From NCBI GenBank assembly GCA_016802295.1, contig JAESIW010000199.1:148095-212094 (forward strand): 64,000 bases of DNA, in the 5' to 3' direction. The notes beneath the pieces were generated by a model, which had not been told where the DNA came from, made no database searches, and worked only from the letters and a program-made list of their open reading frames with translations. Shown here piece after piece: positions 22,238-32,876 of this stretch (positions are counted from its first letter, which is position 1; each line of letters begins with the position of its first letter). The stretch comes from Brachionus rotundiformis (taxonomy: Eukaryota; Rotifera; Eurotatoria; Ploima; Brachionidae). The position numbers and the translations under genes are program-made.

Positions 22238-22644
22238 TTAAATAAAGTTTAGTAATTAAAAACGATAATTTGATCTTATGGATTTAAAATTAAATACAAT
22301 TAAAGTTAAAATTAGATTTATTTTTTTTTATTTAAATATTAAATAGAATCTAAAATAGAATTTAAGTATTAATCATTATAGCTTGATTATCGGTAAACCA
22401 TCTTGTTAGAAATTTATTTCAATGATGTCCAGCTTTTATCAAAATGAAAATTTTGGTAAAAAAATAAAATAAAGTCTTGGTGCTAAAGCTTTACTATGGC
22501 AAAATTGATTGATTAAGAATAAAACTAAATTTCAAAATTTTATTAAATAATATTTAATTTAAAAAAATCGAATCTTAAAACCAATTATGGAAATCTAAAA
22601 AAAACTTTGACTAAAGATTAGTAAAAAACTTTGACTTTTAAAAT
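22238..22644. other. Intergenic DNA, no gene seen
   Basis: AT-rich spacer between the transposon and the end of HID1, partly HID1 3' UTR. Confidence 0.5.
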
Positions 22645-25610
22645 TTAAACTCTCTGAATTTCGAAAAGTTTGACATCAGTATCGTACCAAATTGGTGGAT
22701 CTAAATTTCTTAAATAGATCACACCCCACATATAGGTTCTAAACCACATTAGTGTGCCGAGATTAGGCTGATATTTGCGTATTAGAATTGGATGCGGCAC
22801 TGGCAAAAGACCAACTAGAGTTCCATTTTGCAAAAATCTTAATATCTCACTCTCGTCGGTCAAGCCTTTGTCTATGCAAATTTTTTCCACTTGCGGCACC
22901 AAAACCTGGAGTAATCTGAGAATGGTTTGCAGAGGCAGCTTGGTCTTCCAATTCGAAACCCATTCATTAGTTGGCCTCCACTGTTGGTCATTTTTTGTCG
23001 GTGATTGTCCCTGCTCAAGCCGATAGCTCATATCCGAACCACTTGATCGGTTTAGATCCAACTCGGTGATTGTAGATGTGGAGACAACTGGACCATTATC
23101 TACCAAAAAATTATAATTCATATTATCCTCATCCTTGGTGGTCGAATTTTTGGGATCGACCGCAATTGGTTGAGTTTTTTCAGTCATATTAAGAACTGAT
23201 GGCGTTTCTGCCAATGTTGTCTTCAAAGTACCAGGCTCGGCCTCTTTAGCCGGAATAGCCCCCTCCATACTTTTAACATTTGAATCTTTTTCTTTTACTT
23301 TATTCGTTTGCTTGCCATAAACCTGATCTATCTGCTCTTGGTCATTTGGTAGATTTAGCAAATTAAAAAATATTTGTCTTTTGCGTATAATTGTGTAGAC
23401 TAGATTAAAATTGCCATCAAATTGGTACTGGATCATGTTGTTAAGAATTTCAAGAAGGAAAAAAACCAAGTAGTAGTTGTTTGAATTGGAAAACAAGAAT
23501 GACACATTTGAAAAAGCCTAATTGACCAAATTAAGTTCTTAAATAAGTGTTTGACTTTTTTAAATTAGATTACTTCAAGTAGATGTATTAGTTTAGTGCT
23601 TGAGGCCATGCACAGTGATTTTATGTAAGGCGAAACGTTGACTATAATGGTCAGGAGACAGTCGTACAAAGGCTGTAATCGCTGGTTAGTGCTTGTGATC
23701 AGTTTGTGAAAAGCAATGATCAACAGATCGGCATGGGTTCCAGAAAAGACAGGAATGTCCATAGGCACTCGGCTTACATATGGCTTGTTCAGACGAACAC
23801 CAAAGTTTCGCTCGCCGCTCAGCAACAGAAGAATGAACACCCCGATGTGGATCAGACCAATTTTGGCTTTAAATAAATAACATTTAATTGAATTAATTAA
23901 AAATTTTTGAGTCTTAATTTTTATTTTAATTATTTTTATTATTTAAAAGTAATCTTAATTGGTGTTAGAAGCTCATTAATTAAAAATGTATTTTGATAAA
24001 ATTCCCAATGCATGGAAAAATTTTGATCTAATATCAAAATTGTTACCTATCTTTTTAAAATAATTAAAAATTTTTTTAAAAGATGATCAATTTATCAACA
24101 ATAAAATATCTCTTTTGTATGAAAATAAATAAAAATAAACAATTTTTTTTATTTTTTTATTATACTTACATGTATCGGCTCGGGCATCAATTAAATAGTA
24201 CAGAACTGGTACCAAAATGTCCAAAATTTCACCACTTTTAAGTACATAATACATAAACTTTTTGTTCAAATCGCAAAATTTCCAGAACAAAATAAGCAAC
24301 TCTTGGTAAAATGTAATCTTTTTGCACGAGCCTGGCAAAAATGTTTGAACCATTGGATTATTGAGGAGGCGACAAAAGCCCTTCAGGATAAAATTAAAAT
24401 CCTCGTCGCGATGAATACGCGAAATGTAGCTGATGAACAAGTTAGTGTTGGTAGAGGATGGCGAAGACAAATGAGGGTCGTCATCACCATTGTTCTGGAC
24501 TTTTTCTTCAAACTCGAACTGCTCCCGGTTCAAGCTGATATTTGTTTCCAGAAGTACACACAAAAGCTGGCTGGCCACTTCTACCAAGCTCTCTCTGGAG
24601 TCAGTAAACATCAAATAATTGTATGGCAAGCCGTAACCAACTGGGTCATATGAGAAAATTATGTTCAACAATGAAGTAAAGATTGGAAGAGCGTGTCTTT
24701 TATGTTTAAAGATAATTTTTAATTAAAAATTAATAAATTTAATTAATTTTTTTTTACTGATTTTTAAATGATGTGAAATAAGTAATCCACAAATTTGGCT
24801 GCACATGACAATCGACTAGATAAATTGGTAAAAAAATGTATGGTAAAATGATCTTTAATTTTACTTAAAGGATTAAGGTAAATGGACTCGGAAAAACATG
24901 TCAACAAAAGCTTAAGTATTTCAGTTCTATTGAAATCGTGGACATAGTTTTGGGGCGGCGAATGAGAAAAGCCAACTCCAGCTTCCCAAATATACTCACA
25001 GCTGTCAATTGTTTTTACTCTGAGCTCATCAGACTTTATTTTAAAATAGAAAGCTATTTGAATTAAGTTTTTATCTAAGCCTACATTAAAATTTTTTTTA
25101 TTGGCATTTACGGTAAAGTCTGGCACAAAAAGAAGGTTAATTAATGAGTCGAGCAAAATTTGGGCCAAAGGTGGCTGACTTTTGTCCTCAGACCAGAAAA
25201 AGCCTCTCCACTCAGGGTCCTCAAATATGTACGGAATGATCCTGGTCAACAGTCTGACACAATTTAGGATTGAGATTTGATTTTTTTCTGTGAGAAAAAC
25301 ACCATCAGCGCTTTGCTGAATTTTTTCGATCAGTTTGGTGCACAGACTGGCCAAGTTTGAGGGGGCTTCCTCACGCAGTGCACGGATTTCATAAGATGGT
25401 ATTAATGTGTATATATCGTTTATGTTTGGGACATTACCAGACCAGAATTGTGACCAAAATTGCTGGTCGTTCGAGTCAATGCTCTTTTTAATTATGAAAA
25501 AAAATATTTAGTGATAAATTTTATTTGAAGAATATGGTTGGCACCTGATTTTTGGATGTCAACTGCACAACTGCCTTGCGGAAGTTCAACTTGGAATCCG
25601 AATTTCCCAT
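22645..25610 (-). CDS. HID1: HID1 domain-containing protein (Golgi/dense-core vesicle factor)
   Basis: Seven exons are placed at 25610-25545, 25483-25085, 25033-24865, 24815-24758, 24696-24170, 23866-23574 and 23517-22645, giving about 794 aa; human HID1 is 788. The whole protein follows the family. It starts MGNSDSKLNFRKAVVQLT (an N-myristoylation-type MGxxxS), has IPYIFEDPEWRGFFWS, DSCEYIWEAGVGFSHSP, SYDPVGYGLPYN, LLLSGERNFGVRLNKPY and IQYQFDGN, and ends VLVPQVEKICIDKGLTDE and WYDTDVKLFEIQRV. HID1 is a peripheral Golgi protein needed for neuropeptide sorting. The introns at 25034-25084 (51 nt, in frame, no stop) and 24816-24864 (49 nt) are inferred because removing them restores the family alignment. 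Confidence 0.95.
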
Positions 25611-26285
25611 TGTTGAGATATATTTATTGATTTTTATTTGCTGAGATGACTTTTTTATTCTATGATGTCACTTGAATTAAAGTTATAATTTATTTTGCTA
25701 TCATAAAATAATGAATAAACGGGATTTATTTTATATGTGTTTAGTCGACTTGCATTGGAAATAATTTGCATTTTTTGCTTCAAATTGCAAATTATGTTTG
25801 CAATTAGGTGAACAAAAAGAACATACCGATTATGACCCTGTTTTTATTTAATTAATAAAATAATTTAGTTTAGGAAAGAATAATTGAATATTTTTTGTAT
25901 TTAGACTAAAAAAATTCGAAAAGAAAAGAATTAAAATTAATTGAGTTCATTTGTTATCATTCAATGATAATAAACTAAGTTGAAAATTTTTTTTAAAACA
26001 TAGCTAAAAATTTAGATATTAACCTTTTGGAGTGTCTTTTTTAACAATTTTTATGTATTTTGGTTTTTAAATATAATCCTTATATTTAATTAGAGTATTT
26101 AGATAAAAAATTCAAGATACAAATATTTAATTAATTAATCTACTTAGCAATAAATTAAAATTTTTTTAAAAAATTTATTTAAATGAATTTTTTTTTAAAA
26201 GACCGAGGTCTCATCATAAATTAATAATAAAAATTAAAATTTTAAAATAAATTTAAAATAAAGTATTTTTTTTTAATTAAAATGT
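25611..26285. other. Intergenic DNA, no gene seen
   Basis: AT-rich region containing the HID1 promoter side and the 3' flank of the sugar transporter. No further feature is recognised. Confidence 0.5.
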
Positions 26286-27317
26286 TTAACAATTCGATGG
26301 GTCTTTTTGATTGTCCAGAAGCTTATCACCACTCACACTTTTTTTGCCAGAGCTTTCATTCTCGATATATTTGAGGTACGTGTAAAGTGTACCAAAGATA
26401 AGATTAATAATGATACCCAAGTAGGTAAGTCCTGAGATGCTGTCCCAGGACTGAAAAAGCAATATTCCAATCAGAGTTTGGATCAGACTCTTCAGGACCC
26501 CCAAAACACTGGTTGTGATTGCATTGTTCTTGAGGGTGCACCAAAATTGTGAAAAGCATAACAACGAACCACTAATTATTACCAAAACAACCACTGAGTC
26601 ATAGACTAGATCCTCTATAGGCTTCAATTCGTCCAGAAAGCCAGTCCTTTCGCTGCTTAGCAAAAAAAAAGCAAACAGCATTGGAATGGATAAAATTGAG
26701 CATTCGAAGAAAGTTTGTAGAGAGTTTGTTTTGACGACCTCTCCGTATTTTTGAATAGTTGACAAATAAAATGCTTGGCAAATGACACTGAAGCCACAGT
26801 AGATGTAGGAAAACAAGTCGAATTCCAAGTCGCCAATGCTGGCGATTACCACTCCTAGAGTCATCATCAGTATGGACAAAATTATGTTCTTTGAATGGCG
26901 CTTTTTAGTTTCGGTGTTTTTGAAAACAAATATGGACAGGATTAGGTTGACAAATGGGGTACAACGCTTGAACATGATGTAAATTGGAATGTTGAGGCCA
27001 CTCAATGCTTTCAGAGACAACACTGAGTGTAGAGAGTAGAAAACTGCAATGAGAATGCGTAGGGAAAAAATATTTGTATAGCTATCAGTTTTGTAGCCAA
27101 CTTGGAAAAGTTTTTTGACATCTGTGTCTATTTTAAAGTTTTGGGATAATTTTGCTGACGAGTTGTATAAAAATATTAGAAGTAAATTGGAGAACATTTG
27201 GACAAGAATTAAAAATATTGGACTCTTAAAATTCCACTCGGAAAACAAGTATTTATTGCTGAATACCATTACGGTACTCATGGTACCGTAGAATATTGCA
27301 CTGGGCAAGTGCAGCAT
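26286..27317 (-). CDS. SLC35-family nucleotide-sugar transporter
   Basis: Single-exon 343-aa membrane protein with about ten hydrophobic segments, the size and layout of the SLC35/TPT drug-metabolite superfamily. Motifs include SNKYLF (the conserved NK of TM1), LKALSGLNIPIYIMFKRCTPFVNLIL (TM4 region as in SLC35D-type carriers, here quoted only in part: NIPIYIMFKRCTPF) and NNAITTSVLGVLKS in the C-terminal half. Such carriers exchange a nucleotide sugar for a nucleoside monophosphate across the Golgi or ER membrane; the substrate cannot be read from sequence. It lies 351 bp downstream of GMDS on the same strand. An AG just before the ATG leaves open an upstream non-coding exon. Confidence 0.85.
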   Translation of the reverse strand: MLHLPSAIFYGTMSTVMVFSNKYLFSEWNFKSPIFLILVQMFSNLLLIFLYNSSAKLSQNFKIDTDVKKLFQVGYKTDSYTNIFSLRILIAVFYSLHSVLSLKALSGLNIPIYIMFKRCTPFVNLILSIFVFKNTETKKRHSKNIILSILMMTLGVVIASIGDLEFDLFSYIYCGFSVICQAFYLSTIQKYGEVVKTNSLQTFFECSILSIPMLFAFFLLSSERTGFLDELKPIEDLVYDSVVVLVIISGSLLCFSQFWCTLKNNAITTSVLGVLKSLIQTLIGILLFQSWDSISGLTYLGIIINLIFGTLYTYLKYIENESSGKKSVSGDKLLDNQKDPSNC

Positions 27318-27668
27318 ATCTAAATTGGAATGTTAAGATATATAGATAACAATAAAGAATATTTCAAATAATTTTTCATAATTAAATTAAATGTTAATTT
27401 TATTTAAATGACAACAAGTAAAATATGTTTTTGTTACAAATTGAATAATTTAAACTTATGAAATAAATTGAGCTTTTGGTTCATAAAATAAGCCTCGGTC
27501 CAATTGTTTAATTGTAATATTCAGTAGCAACACTGAACTAAAATATGATTAAATAATAGAACAAAAAAATTAATTAAAAATTAATCAAAAATTTTATTAA
27601 AATTTCAAAAATTTTCCTAAATATCTAAAACAAAATTGAATTCAAATAAATAATAGAAATAATGATCC
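27318..27668. other. Spacer between GMDS and the transporter
   Basis: 351 bp of AT-rich DNA separating two co-directional genes. It would hold the GMDS 3' end and the transporter promoter. No motif is recognised. Confidence 0.5.
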
Positions 27669-28742
27669 TTAAGCTAGAGGATCCTTTTTCATAAGTTCAA
27701 TATCAGCATGAACCATTTCTTTGACCAATTCATTGAATTTGATCTTTGGTTTCCATCCAAAGTCATTAAAAGCCTTCTCGGCACTTCCTTGAAGATATTC
27801 GACCTCAGTTGGCCTATAAAATTTAGGATCTATCTTAATTCGGACTATTCCTGTGTCTTTTTCTTTGCCAATTTCACTTTCACCACTACCTTCCCAAACA
27901 ATTTCTTTTCCGATCTCTTTGAACGAAGCTTCGACAAATTCACGCACACTATGAACCTCATTGGTTGCCACGACATAGTCCTCGGGCTTTTCTTGCTGCA
28001 ACATAAGCCACATAGCCTCAACATAATCTTTGGCATGGCCCCAATCTCTTTTAGAGTCTATGTTTCCCAAAGTAATGAATTCTTGTTGACCTAGGTGTAT
28101 CTTGGCAACGCCACGGCTAATTTTTCTTGTCACAAAATTGGCTCCTCTCCTTGGTGACTCATGGTTGAACAAAATACCATTCACAGCGAACATGTCATAT
28201 GCTTCGCGATAATTCACAGTGATCCAGTAGGCGTAGAGTTTGGCAGCGCCGTAGGGAGATCGAGGATAAAAAGGTGTTTTCTCTGTCTGTGGAATCTCTT
28301 GTACTTTGCCATACAGCTCACTTGTTGATGCTTGGTAATACTTGACTTTTTTGTCAAGATTGCATGTCCGAATGGCATCCAAAAGACGCAGAGTACCAAC
28401 TGCGTCCACCTCAGCCGTGTACTCGGCCAAGTCGAACGAAATTTTGACATGGCTCTGAGCTCCCAAATTGTAAATTTCATCAGGCTGGATTTCATAGATA
28501 AGTTTGACCAAATTGGTACTGTCAGTCAAGTCACCATAGTGAAGTTTCATTTGTCCTTCAGTATGGGTCACTCGGTTTTTGTACAAGTGTTCTATTCTAG
28601 CTGTATTAAATGAGCTTGATCTACGAACAATTCCGTGGACCATGTAGCCTTTTTCAATCAAAAATTCGGCCAGATAGCTTCCATCCTGACCAGTGATGCC
28701 TGTGATTAGTGCTACTTTACGTGGAGCCGATGCAGTGGACAT
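27669..28742 (-). CDS. GMDS: GDP-mannose 4,6-dehydratase
   Basis: Single-exon gene, 357 aa (human 372). It catalyses GDP-mannose to GDP-4-keto-6-deoxymannose, the first step of GDP-fucose synthesis in the cytosol. The NADP-binding Rossmann motif is ALITGITGQDGSYLAEFL with G-x-x-G-x-x-G. HYGDLTDSTNL and NLGAQSHVKISF follow. The catalytic triad is visible as S/T in the STSELYGKVQE segment and Y-x-x-x-K in SPYGAAKLYAY. NHESPRRGANFVTRKI and FYRPTEVEYLQG are GMD signatures. It is very well conserved. Confidence 0.98.
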   Translation of the reverse strand: MSTASAPRKVALITGITGQDGSYLAEFLIEKGYMVHGIVRRSSSFNTARIEHLYKNRVTHTEGQMKLHYGDLTDSTNLVKLIYEIQPDEIYNLGAQSHVKISFDLAEYTAEVDAVGTLRLLDAIRTCNLDKKVKYYQASTSELYGKVQEIPQTEKTPFYPRSPYGAAKLYAYWITVNYREAYDMFAVNGILFNHESPRRGANFVTRKISRGVAKIHLGQQEFITLGNIDSKRDWGHAKDYVEAMWLMLQQEKPEDYVVATNEVHSVREFVEASFKEIGKEIVWEGSGESEIGKEKDTGIVRIKIDPKFYRPTEVEYLQGSAEKAFNDFGWKPKIKFNELVKEMVHADIELMKKDPLA

Positions 28743-29810
28743 ATTTTATCTATAATTCTAAATTAACAAAAAAATTTACTACGTGTAAAATTTATTCTTT
28801 TCAAAATAAAATCCAACTCATTAGAAGTCTAGTTTGTCATACTTTTCTCTCTCTCTCTCTCTACCTATATAAAATAAACTCATTTGAGTTTCAAAATTTT
28901 AATAATCAATTCAGGCGCTAAAATTATAAATTCTATTTTTTTTACTTTTTCAAATCGATTGTTGGTTACCTGGCAATTAAAATTATTTTTTTTTTATTAA
29001 TTTAAAAAATAAATATTCCTCTTTTGGAGAATTGACAATGGATATTTTTGAAGAAATGATGAAAGATAATTTATTAAAGTTAAAAAATTTAATTTAGAAA
29101 AAAAGTCATGATTTTTAAAAATATGTTTTTTATTAGAAAACATATAATAATTTAGCTAATTTTGGCTTAAAATCGTTTTACCTTTTGAAAATAATTTCTT
29201 TATAATTGTGACGTAATACAAAATTAGTCAAGTAAAGCATGGTTTTGCCAAAAAGCAATTATTTGAGACAATTTAAATTTTAACCAAAAAAAAAGTATTA
29301 AATTATTTTAATAATTTTAAAAATCTGATTTTTCGTTTATATTTTTATTTTTTGAAAAACAATGACTTAACAATCAGTAGACCTAATATCAATATAAAAT
29401 AAAAATAATAAATATTTATCCCATAAAAGTATATTTTTTATAAAATTTTCTAGAAAAATTGTTTTTACAAAAAATTGAATTCAAATAAAGGAATCTTACT
29501 AAAAATCAGAAATTCATATTTTATAGTATTATATTTGTGAAATTTTTAATCAAATATTTTTATTATAATTTTTTTTAGCCCGAAAAAAATTTTATACAAA
29601 AATAAAAACAAGTTCAGATTTTTATTCAAAAAAAAAATTTTCAGCCTTATTTTAATTCTTTAAAATAATTACTATCAAACTCAGCAAAATATTTTGAATC
29701 TTTGTTATCTAGAGTGCTTATTTAATTTTATGAATAGATTTATTTAACTTTTTATATAAAAAATTGAAATTTAAGAAAAGATACATTTTATTTTTTATTA
29801 ATTACATAAT
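28743..29810. other. Intergenic DNA with a (CT)n microsatellite
   Basis: A short (CT)8 repeat lies at about 28847-28862, some 105 bp upstream of the GMDS start. The rest is AT-rich with no recognised gene. Confidence 0.5.
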
Positions 29811-31025
29811 TTATTGGTATCCAAATTCACATATGGCATTATGGACAGGTATCGCGACTGCACCAGACACAGCAATTCCAATACTGTTGGCAAAACTAGT
29901 GAATGCAATAGAAAATTCCCTATTTTGTTTAGGTATCTCGATTGAAACTTGATTGTAAGCATTTACATAGCAGCTGCCAGCTACCAGACCTTCCCAGAGT
30001 ACGAGTACAAAAATGAACCATATGGAGGGCAAATAGCCAAAAAAAATTTGGCTCAAAGCAATTACAACATTTAAGAACTGTAAAATTGGAAAAATTGGCA
30101 AAAATTTAACTCTCACACATTTAATTGACGAACGCGATATAAAAACTCCAAGCTGGTAAATCACACTGTACCATCTATACTGTTCAGAGTGTTGCTTAAG
30201 AAACGAGTCTTTAAAATACAACAACTCAAAAAGGCCTTGATTTATAAAATATTGAAAAAAATAAACCAAAAAAAGTGGTATCATAAATTTTAAAATGTGA
30301 CGTATTGACTTAATTTGATGTATAAAGCTTAAATTTGTTTTAACTTCGACATTCATGGGCTCACTTTTAGAATCCATTTCTACTTCCTTGAATCTGTTTT
30401 GAGTGTAACTAATAGATGGTAGAGCTATAAAGCTACAAAGCATTAAAACTGGAACAAAAAGCATCACCAAAATTGTGTTCCTGGACGAAAGGCCTAAAGA
30501 AGTAAGACCTGCATAGCCAAAGCTTCCGACAATACCAGCTGCTCCTGTTCCGGAACTCCAGGCCGGAATGGACAATTCTCTTGAGTAAAAAGTACTCAAA
30601 GCTAAAAATGTCACTTCACCAAAGCTGGTCGATAGACTGGCACAGCATATGCCTACAAATATCAACCATCTCATTGAGGTCGGTGTCAGGGATACGATTA
30701 AAAAGCTTGATGCACATAGAGTTACAATAAATGAGAACTTTTGCCAATATTTTATCTTGTGCATGAAAAAAGGTGATATGAGTTTGATGATTATTCCTGG
30801 TAAAATGTCTGCCAAAAGTACCGCACCAGTACTCAACTCATTGCAGTCGTATTTGTTAGTTACATTAGGTTTGGTTGCGTTTACGTCATTGTGATCAGAT
30901 AAGATATCATGAGCTGCTGAAAGCATGATAACATAAGCATAGTTATTGCACAAGCCAAGACACCAATAGGACACAAGTACCACTTGAGAATAGTATTTGT
31001 CCCAGTATTTTTCCAATATGCTCAT
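29811..31025 (-). CDS. CLN3: Battenin (CLN3 lysosomal membrane protein)
   Basis: Single-exon gene, 404 aa (human 438). CLN3 is an MFS-like multi-pass protein of lysosomes and endosomes, needed for clearance of glycerophosphodiesters; loss causes juvenile Batten disease in people. The signature is SYWCLGLCNNYAYVIMLSAA near residue 20. Later motifs include SFGEVTFLALSTFY, WSSGTGAAGIVGSFGYAGL, VYFFQYFINQGLFE, YQLGVFISRSS and WEGLVAGSCYVNAY. About eleven hydrophobic segments fit the family. The C-terminus stops soon after the last helix, so a C-terminal prenylation CaaX box seen in vertebrates is not evident. Confidence 0.96.
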   Translation of the reverse strand: MSILEKYWDKYYSQVVLVSYWCLGLCNNYAYVIMLSAAHDILSDHNDVNATKPNVTNKYDCNELSTGAVLLADILPGIIIKLISPFFMHKIKYWQKFSFIVTLCASSFLIVSLTPTSMRWLIFVGICCASLSTSFGEVTFLALSTFYSRELSIPAWSSGTGAAGIVGSFGYAGLTSLGLSSRNTILVMLFVPVLMLCSFIALPSISYTQNRFKEVEMDSKSEPMNVEVKTNLSFIHQIKSIRHILKFMIPLFLVYFFQYFINQGLFELLYFKDSFLKQHSEQYRWYSVIYQLGVFISRSSIKCVRVKFLPIFPILQFLNVVIALSQIFFGYLPSIWFIFVLVLWEGLVAGSCYVNAYNQVSIEIPKQNREFSIAFTSFANSIGIAVSGAVAIPVHNAICEFGYQ

Positions 31026-31481
31026 TTTTTTTGACGGCTTTAATTTGCTTTTTAATTTTATAACTTAAAAGCCTTTAGGGTTTTTAAAAAGTAATAAAAT
31101 TTTATTTGTATTTTTGTGAAAAGATATGATTTAATTTAGATAAAAGAAATTTTAAAAGTCTATTTTAGAATTAAAGATAAAAATTGAAAATGTAAAATAG
31201 ATTCGGATGCATGATAGATAAATTTTTTTTTATTAAACCAAATGCAAGATAAAAATAAGAAATTAAAATTAAATTTATTTTTTTTATAGTTTAATTGGTT
31301 TATTCGTTTTAAATAATACGACATTAAATTAATAATCCCTTATTAAACTTAGGGATTTGTATTTGTTTATTTTATCAGTCAAAGAAAATGTGAATTAATG
31401 TTACATTCTAATATAAAATCTTTTTTTTAAATGATTTTTATTATCTTTTGAATAAAAATATCAAAGATTAAACTTATTATG
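31026..31481. other. AT-rich intergenic DNA, no gene seen
   Basis: Upstream of CLN3. No coding frame or RNA gene is recognised. Confidence 0.5.
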
Positions 31482-31956
31482 TCACCCTCCTCTTTTTGCA
31501 ACCGGGCTTGGGACCGGCTTTGGCAGAGTTATGACGGCGTCTTTCCCTAAGAAGCCAGTGGGACGTTCATCATAAACAGCGCCACTCATCCGAGCACTCA
31601 AAATTGGCTGCGAACTCGGCAACTATTTAGACTAGCTTGGAACCACAAACCAAGCGAATTCTCTCTCACTCGAGATAAAGTCTTAACTTAAGGCTTCCAA
31701 AGTTACGTCTATCTGCAGAGGGTCAGCTGTACAGCAGATTCTCGCTCCTTTCGGATTCTATACTGGGAGATGGTCGAAGCCAGCGGCGCCCTCATACGAC
31801 AAGACTTGGACAAAGACCCGTAGGCCTATGTACCCGCCATACAGCTCTTCTGCAGACTACGTGAAAGACCACACACACATACGATGCATGTGGCTGCCAC
31901 CACCCTCCTCTTTTTTCATCAGGGCTTGGGACCTGCGGATCGGCAGAGTTATGGTG
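31482..31956. repeat. GC-rich repeat element with 57-bp direct terminal repeats
   Basis: A block far richer in G and C than its surroundings. An imperfect direct repeat of about 57 bp occurs at 31482-31538 and 31900-31956, sharing CACCCTCCTCTTTTT, GGGCTTGGGACC and GGCAGAGTTATG. On the minus strand the shared words read ATAACTCTGCC, GGTCCCAAGCC and AGAGGAGGGT. I associate these with sequence just upstream of endonuclease domains of animal LINEs, but that is from memory. Two tandem 5'-UTR monomers or a small non-coding retroelement are both possible. No open frame is present; a hairpin GCTTGG...CCAAGC lies near 31633. Confidence 0.6.
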
Positions 31957-32876
31957 ACTGCTCAATTGAATCCATTTTCTTAAATAAAAATCTTTAATTT
32001 AAAAAAATGAAATACATTTTCATCAAAATCACATCCTATTTATACCCTTTTGTATACACTAATTTAACCAATTTAGCTAATTTAAACCTTAAAAGAGGAA
32101 CCAAGCTGATCTTTTATTGAATTGTTTTATAAAATCTTTTTAAATAAAATTAAATTAAAAAAAAATATTTTGTGCCCAAAATCACATCCTTAGGCTTTTT
32201 ATTCCCTTAGACTCCTTGAATTAATTTAACTAATTAAAGTTAAAAATCAAGTTAATTTTTTAAAAAATCAAATTGTGTATATTGGTCAATTTGACCAATT
32301 TAACTAATTTAATCACTATAAGTCATTGAAAAACTTAAACCCAATTTAAAATAAAATAAAATTTAAAAAAAGAAGTGGTATCAAGTCACCAATTTAATTA
32401 ATTTTGTAGATTTGGGTTCTTCATTCAAATATAATTAATGTCGTAATTAAATCCATTTAGATTTTAACTTTTTAGTTAATTTTTATAATTATTTATATAC
32501 CTATTATTCTTAAGACATTAACTTACAAGTCCAATCTACTTTACCATTTTAGCAGTAAATACCCATTTTCCTACTCATTCGCAAAAATTTTTTCGTCTAC
32601 TTTTTATGAATTTAGATGGTAAAAATTTCCAAATAACTTTTCAAATTCAAATAAATAGTATCATTATTATAATATTTTATTTGAATAATTGATGAAACAT
32701 TAAATTTTTTTTATAAAATTTTTTATAAAAATAAAAGATTATTAAAAACAAGAAATGATGAACAAACGAAGAAAGAAGAAAAAAAAAAAAAAACAAATAA
32801 AAATAAATACTCGCTCTCAATATTATCTCTCAATTTTATTATACTGTTGCTTCGGACGAGAAAAATAATTAAATAC
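31957..32876. other. AT-rich intergenic DNA, no gene seen
   Basis: Between the GC-rich repeat and the end of Sfmbt. It contains a long A-run at about 32776-32800. No gene is recognised. Confidence 0.5.

Noticed and set aside
31482..31956. Possible hammerhead ribozyme (minus-strand CTGATGA at about 31914-31922 and a GGGAAA-GACGCCGTC stretch near 31535)
   Set aside because: The CTGATGA word has no stem II next to it. The GAAA stretch lacks the C15.2-G16.2 pairing before the cleavage triplet and its partner core is ATGATGA. No complete core can be folded.
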